DNA of 8,102 bases from Nocardioidaceae bacterium UBA4001 (lineage in GTDB: Bacteria; Actinomycetota; Actinomycetes; Propionibacteriales; Nocardioidaceae): NCBI GenBank assembly GCA_002384855.1, contig DGBP01000009.1, positions 1 to 8,102 on the forward strand, written 5' to 3'. Each line of letters starts with the position of its first letter. Within the stretch, counting starts at the first letter, position 1. The notes under the pieces were generated by a model that made no database searches, was not told where the DNA came from, and saw only the letters and a list, made by a program, of their open reading frames with translations. This document shows positions 5,014-8,102 of the stretch, piece after piece. The position numbers and the translations under genes were made by a program.

Positions 5014-6690
5014 ATGCCGACGCACGAGGTCACCAACCAGGTCCCGCCCTACGGCGGGCACGACGTCTTCGCGACCGACCAGGTCCTCGTCGAGGGGGTC
5101 GACCGCTGGGTCCCGGCCGGGCAGCGCGAGCCGGCTGTGGCCGAGCTCACCGCCCTGGGGGTGCGCGCCGGCTCCGACGAGGCCGGGCGCTGGGCCGACC
5201 TCGCCCAGCGCAACACCCCTCGGCTGGTCACGCACGACAGGTGGGGCCACCGTGTCGACGAGGTCGAGTTCGACCCCGCGTGGCACGAGCTGATGACCGT
5301 GGCGGCCGGCGCCGGGCTCACGGCCGTCCCGTGGACCCAGCCGGTCGGGACGGGCGCGCACGTGCGCCGGGCCGCGGGCTTCGTCACCTGGAGCCAGGTC
5401 GAGGCCGGCCACGTCTGCCCCATCACCATGACCAACGCGGCAGTCCCCGCCCTTCGCCACTCCCCCGAGCTGGCCGCACGCTGGGAGGGCAGGCTCGCCT
5501 CCCGCGAGTACGACTTCGGGCTGCGCGAGGTGCAGACCAAGGCCGGCGCCATCGCCGGCATGGGCATGACCGAGAAGCAGGGCGGCTCGGACGTCCGTGC
5601 CAACTCGACCCTCGCGGTGCGCAGTCCCGGCGGCCCGCTCACCGGCGAGACCTATCGGCTCACCGGTCACAAGTGGTTCTGCTCGGCACCCATGAGCGAC
5701 GTCTTCCTCGTCCTGGCCAAGACCGCCGAGGACGCGGCGCCGAGCTGCTTCCTCGTCCCCCGGGTCCTCGAGGACGGGACGCGCAACCCCTTCGCCCTGC
5801 AACGCCTCAAGGACAAGCTCGGCGACCGGTCCAATGCCTCCTCCGAGATCGAGCTCGACGGCACCTGGGGCGCGCTCGTCGGGGAGGAGGGAAGGGGGGT
5901 CCGCGCGATCATCGACATGGTCTCGACGACGCGCCTGGACTGCGTGCTCGGCTCCGCCGCGACGATGCGCGCGGCGCTCACCCGGGCCGTGCACCACACG
6001 CGGTACCGGTCGGCCTTCGGTGCGCGACTCGTCGACCAGCCGCTCATGCGCAATGTCCTCACCGACCTGGCACTGGAGTCCGAGGCCGCGACCCTGCTCG
6101 GCCTGCGGCTGGCGCACGCGCTCGACGAGGGCGAGAGCGAGCTGACGCGGCTGGGCGTCGCCGTCGGCAAGTACTGGGTGTGCAAGCGGACCGCACCCTT
6201 CGTCGCGGAGGCGCTCGAGTGCCTGGGCGGCAACGGCTACGTCGAGGAGCACGGCATGGCGCGGCTGTTCCGCCAGGCCCCGCTCAACTCGATCTGGGAG
6301 GGCTCGGGCAATGTCAACGCACTCGACGTCCTGCGCGCCCTCGGCAAGGCGCCGGCCGCGCTCATGGCACTGCTCAAGGAGGCGTCGGCCGCCCGCGGAC
6401 GGATCGCGGTGCTCGACACCGCGCTCGACGACCTCGAGCGCGACTGCGCCGGGCTGGCGTCGGTCGACCCGGTCGAGCTCGCGGCGGGCAGCCGACGGCT
6501 GGTCGAGCGACTCGCCCTCACGCTGCAGGGCAGCCTGATGGTGCTGCACTCCCCCGCGGAGTTGGCCGAGGCCTTCGTCGCCTCGCGCCTCGGCGGGGCG
6601 AAGGGGGACACCTTCGGCACCCTCGACGCCGGCCTCGTCGCGCTGGCCGGGCCGAGCGCGATCGACCGCTCGGACGTCAGCTCTTCCTGA
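5014..6690 (+). CDS. aidB: AidB-type acyl-CoA dehydrogenase-fold protein
   Basis: This 558-aa protein aligns by eye along its whole length with E. coli AidB (541 aa), an FAD-binding protein made in the adaptive response to alkylating agents that binds DNA and is thought to shield it. Shared stretches in order: FDPAWHELM (near residue 88), QVEAGHVCPITMTNAA (near 129), GMGMTEKQGGSDV (near 183-195, the flavin-contacting signature), GHKWFCSAPMSD, RLKDKLGDRSNASSEIEL, TRLDC.LGS, RSAFG..L..QPLMR, and NSIWEGSGN (near 425-433, with the conserved Glu at 429). The C-terminal region after about 440, the DNA-binding part in E. coli, is present. No ada, alkA or alkB gene is adjacent, so alkylation-linked control is not evident. 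Residual acyl-CoA dehydrogenase activity is possible. The gene is divergent from the tRNA cluster and its 3' end overlaps the convergent PPK2 gene by 14 bp. Confidence 0.93.
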   Translation: MPTHEVTNQVPPYGGHDVFATDQVLVEGVDRWVPAGQREPAVAELTALGVRAGSDEAGRWADLAQRNTPRLVTHDRWGHRVDEVEFDPAWHELMTVAAGAGLTAVPWTQPVGTGAHVRRAAGFVTWSQVEAGHVCPITMTNAAVPALRHSPELAARWEGRLASREYDFGLREVQTKAGAIAGMGMTEKQGGSDVRANSTLAVRSPGGPLTGETYRLTGHKWFCSAPMSDVFLVLAKTAEDAAPSCFLVPRVLEDGTRNPFALQRLKDKLGDRSNASSEIELDGTWGALVGEEGRGVRAIIDMVSTTRLDCVLGSAATMRAALTRAVHHTRYRSAFGARLVDQPLMRNVLTDLALESEAATLLGLRLAHALDEGESELTRLGVAVGKYWVCKRTAPFVAEALECLGGNGYVEEHGMARLFRQAPLNSIWEGSGNVNALDVLRALGKAPAALMALLKEASAARGRIAVLDTALDDLERDCAGLASVDPVELAAGSRRLVERLALTLQGSLMVLHSPAELAEAFVASRLGGAKGDTFGTLDAGLVALAGPSAIDRSDVSSS

Positions 6691-7561
6691 GCCGGGCCTG
6701 CTCGGCGAGGACGTCGAAGTCGGCCTCGGGCCACTGCGGGTCGAGGTCCGTGAGGTGCTCCTTGAGCAGGTTCATCACCGCGAGCCGGGCATACCACTTG
6801 CGGTCCGCGGGCACGACGTACCAGGGGGCGACGTCCGTGGACGTCCGGTCGATGACGGCCTGGTAGGCCTCCTGGTACTCCGCCCAGTGACCGCGCTCGT
6901 CGATGTCGCCGGGGTTGAACTTCCAGTGCTTGTCGGGGCGCTCCAGCCGTTCGGTGAGGCGCGCCTTCTGCTCGTCCTTGCTGATGTGCAGCATGACCTT
7001 GATGATCGTCGTGCCCTTGTCGGCGACGGCCTTCTCGAAGGTGTTGATCTGGCCGTACCGGCGCGACCACTGCGCGCGGGGCACGAGGTCGTGGACGCGG
7101 ACGATGAGGACGTCCTCGTAGTGGCTGCGGTCGAAGACGCCGATCACGCCCGGCTCGGGCAGGGCATTGCGGATCCGCCAGAGGAAGGGGTGCTTCTTCT
7201 CCTCCGCCGTCGGCTGCTTGAAGACGTGGATCTGCACGCCCTGCGGGTCGACCGCGCCGACGACGTGGCGCATGATGCCGCCCTTGCCCGCGGTGTCCAT
7301 CCCCTGCACGACGAGCAGGACGCTGCGCTGGCCACCTCCCTTCGCCTCCGCGTAGAACCGCTCCTGCAGGTGCGAGACCTCGTCCGAGAGGTCCGCCAGG
7401 GCCTCCTGGCCGGCCGCCTTGTCCCCGTCGAAACCGGGGGTGCTGCGGGGGTCGATCGCGCCGAGGTCGGTGCCCTCGCCCGCGCGCAGGGCGTCACCGA
7501 AGGGGGTGTCCGGCGACTCGGTCGACGAACCGGACTTCGTGGCTGACGTCTTCTTGGCCAT
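6677..7561 (-). CDS. ppk2: PPK2-family polyphosphate:nucleotide phosphotransferase
   Basis: This 294-aa protein is cytosolic by sequence. PPK2 enzymes use polyphosphate to phosphorylate nucleoside mono- or diphosphates through a P-loop fold. Motifs in order: Walker A GMDTAGKGG (residues 87-95), WRIRNALPEPG (128-138), Walker B VFDRSHYEDVL (142-152), the Arg-rich lid QKARLTERLERPDKHWKF (198-215), and TSTDVAPWYVVPADRKWYARL (240-260). The wording resembles the single-domain class III/TIGR03709-like group, in which AMP and ADP can be acceptors; that subclass call is inference. The first 40 or so residues are Lys/Ser/Thr-rich and probably disordered. An in-frame TGA 15 bases upstream fixes ATG 7561 as the first start. 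No Shine-Dalgarno is present. It diverges from the RibD_C-type gene across 46 bp and converges on aidB with a 14-bp overlap. Confidence 0.94.
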   Translation of the reverse strand: MAKKTSATKSGSSTESPDTPFGDALRAGEGTDLGAIDPRSTPGFDGDKAAGQEALADLSDEVSHLQERFYAEAKGGGQRSVLLVVQGMDTAGKGGIMRHVVGAVDPQGVQIHVFKQPTAEEKKHPFLWRIRNALPEPGVIGVFDRSHYEDVLIVRVHDLVPRAQWSRRYGQINTFEKAVADKGTTIIKVMLHISKDEQKARLTERLERPDKHWKFNPGDIDERGHWAEYQEAYQAVIDRTSTDVAPWYVVPADRKWYARLAVMNLLKEHLTDLDPQWPEADFDVLAEQARLRKS

Positions 7562-7567
7562 CTGCGC

Positions 7568-7573
7568 ATCATG
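7568..7573 (-). promoter_or_regulatory. Candidate -10 box for leaderless PPK2 transcript
   Basis: On the minus strand CATGAT is followed by six bases and then the ATG at 7561, with no ribosome binding site. It matches the two most conserved -10 positions (A2 and T6). It shares a 46-bp divergent region with the promoter of the next gene. Confidence 0.4.
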
Positions 7574-7591
7574 TCAGCCCGGCGCGTCGTG

Positions 7592-7604
7592 CGGCAGACT
7601 GCCG
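7592..7604 (+). promoter_or_regulatory. Palindrome over the -10 region of the RibD_C-type gene
   Basis: CGGCAG-A-CTGCCG is a perfect 6-1-6 palindrome. It contains CAGACT (7595-7600), a candidate -10 box seven bases before ATG 7608 with no Shine-Dalgarno. The overlap suggests either an operator for a small dimeric repressor or chance in GC-rich DNA. Confidence 0.4.
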
Positions 7605-7607
7605 GGT

Positions 7608-8102
7608 ATGCGGATCCTCAGCGCGGACGACGCGGCGGTGCCGTGCTCCCCCGGTGACGAGGTCGACGACGCCACCCTCGACGCCCTCTACGGGCACACC
7701 GGGGACCTGCTCCGGCTCAACTTCGTCACCACGCTCGACGGCGCGGCGACGGGGGGTGACGGCCTGTCGGGGACGATCAACTCCGCCCCCGACCACCGGG
7801 GCTTCGCCGCGATGCGCCGGGCCGCCGACGTCCTGCTCATCGGTGCCGGGACGGTGCGGGCCGAGGAGTACGGGCCGGCGCGCGTGCCGATGGTCGTCGT
7901 CTCGCGGTCCGCGCAGCTGCCCGAGACGGTCCGCGGCTCGCAGGGCGTGGTGCTCGCGACGAGCTCGTCCTGCGGCGCCACCGAGAGCGGGACCGTGTGG
8001 CTGTGCGGCGAGGACACCGTCGACCCGGCCACGGTGGTCGAGCGCGCCCGGTCGTCCTTCGGCCCCCACGTCCTGTGCGAAGGGGGCCCGACGCTCGCTG
8101 CC
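7608..8102 (+). CDS. RibD C-terminal/DHFR-fold reductase, 'pyrimidine reductase family' (3'-truncated by window edge)
   Basis: The frame from ATG 7608 stays open to the last base, giving 165 residues of a protein usually about 240-260 aa long. The family has the RibD_C (dihydrofolate-reductase-like) fold and uses NADPH. Visible hallmarks: LRLNFVTTLDGAATG (residues 36-50), the core strand and substrate loop of the fold; FAAMRRAADVLLIGAGTVRAEEYGP (66-90), the nucleotide-binding region; MVVVSRSAQLP; and CEGGPTLAA (157-165), the GGP loop, at the edge. There is no N-terminal deaminase domain, so it is not a full bifunctional RibD. The closest well-known relative in style is M. tuberculosis Rv2671, a RibD_C protein reported to have dihydrofolate reductase activity. 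Whether this one serves riboflavin, folate or another pathway cannot be told here. It is probably transcribed leaderless, divergently from PPK2. Confidence 0.88.
   Translation, partial: MRILSADDAAVPCSPGDEVDDATLDALYGHTGDLLRLNFVTTLDGAATGGDGLSGTINSAPDHRGFAAMRRAADVLLIGAGTVRAEEYGPARVPMVVVSRSAQLPETVRGSQGVVLATSSSCGATESGTVWLCGEDTVDPATVVERARSSFGPHVLCEGGPTLAA

Noticed and set aside
4780..6549. A long minus-strand open frame (about 589 codons) opposite aidB
   Set aside because: It is an antisense shadow in high-GC DNA: its translation is rich in Arg, Gly, Glu and His without domain logic, it crosses two tRNA genes, and the plus strand encodes a full-length AidB.
4965..6866. A long plus-strand open frame (about 633 codons) overlapping aidB and PPK2
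   Set aside because: It is a +1-type shadow of aidB with Arg/Gly/Pro-rich low-complexity translation and runs into PPK2 antisense. No recognisable domain.
6755..7546. Plus-strand open frame of about 263 codons opposite PPK2
   Set aside because: Leu/Val/Arg/Asp-rich mirror of the PPK2 coding strand, with no domain signature.
7569..8069. Minus-strand open frames opposite the right-edge gene
   Set aside because: The plus strand carries the RibD_C motifs from ATG 7608 to the edge; the minus frames show only low-complexity shadow composition.
1..8102. A new defence, toxin-antitoxin or secondary-metabolite system
   Set aside because: Every sizeable coding region fits a known housekeeping or transport family and the gene order suggests independent units. 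An ABC exporter alone does not imply a biosynthetic cluster.

Overview
The window is about 70% GC with strong G/C preference at third codon positions. It has actinobacterial-type genes and several starts that look leaderless. Together these suggest a high-GC actinomycete, plausibly of the Micrococcales (Intrasporangiaceae-like). That placement is inferred from style and gene content, not from a marker gene.

Layout, left to right. (1) Positions 2-850, plus strand: the C-terminal part of an NAD(P)-dependent aldehyde dehydrogenase of the succinate-semialdehyde type, cut by the left edge. (2) Positions 952-3224, plus strand: a two-gene ABC exporter operon. A 240-aa ATPase overlaps by four bases (ATGA) with a 517-aa two-half, roughly 12-helix permease of the 'polyketide antibiotic exporter' type. 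(3) Positions 3238-4890, all on the minus strand: two related tRNA clusters bracketing one membrane prenyltransferase gene. The upstream cluster is tRNA-Gly(GCC)-tRNA-Val(GAC), packed one base apart, with encoded CCA ends and a strong terminator. Next comes a UbiA-family prenyltransferase. The downstream cluster is tRNA-Gly(GCC)-tRNA-Cys(GCA)-tRNA-Val(GAC), without encoded CCA and with a perfect hairpin in each spacer. (4) Positions 5014-6690, plus strand: an AidB-type acyl-CoA dehydrogenase-fold flavoprotein. (5) Positions 6677-7561, minus strand: a PPK2-family polyphosphate:nucleotide phosphotransferase whose 3' end overlaps the end of aidB by 14 bp. (6) From 7608 to the right edge, plus strand: the N-terminal part of a RibD_C/DHFR-fold reductase ('pyrimidine reductase family').

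How the genes relate. Only the ABC pair is clearly a functional unit. The tRNA clusters read GUC, GGC and UGC/UGU codons; GTC and GGC are heavily used by the genes here, which fits duplication of the Gly and Val genes. AidB (alkylation protection in E. coli), PPK2 (polyphosphate-driven nucleotide phosphorylation) and the RibD_C reductase are single-gene units in convergent or divergent arrangement, and nothing suggests a shared pathway.

I found no mobile element, CRISPR array, toxin-antitoxin pair, phage gene or obvious new defence or biosynthetic system. The window reads as ordinary core or near-core chromosome. The items most worth a second look are the two structurally different tRNA cassettes, the run of SD-less starts with a -10-like hexamer 6-7 bases upstream, and a possibly decayed reading frame after the UbiA gene.
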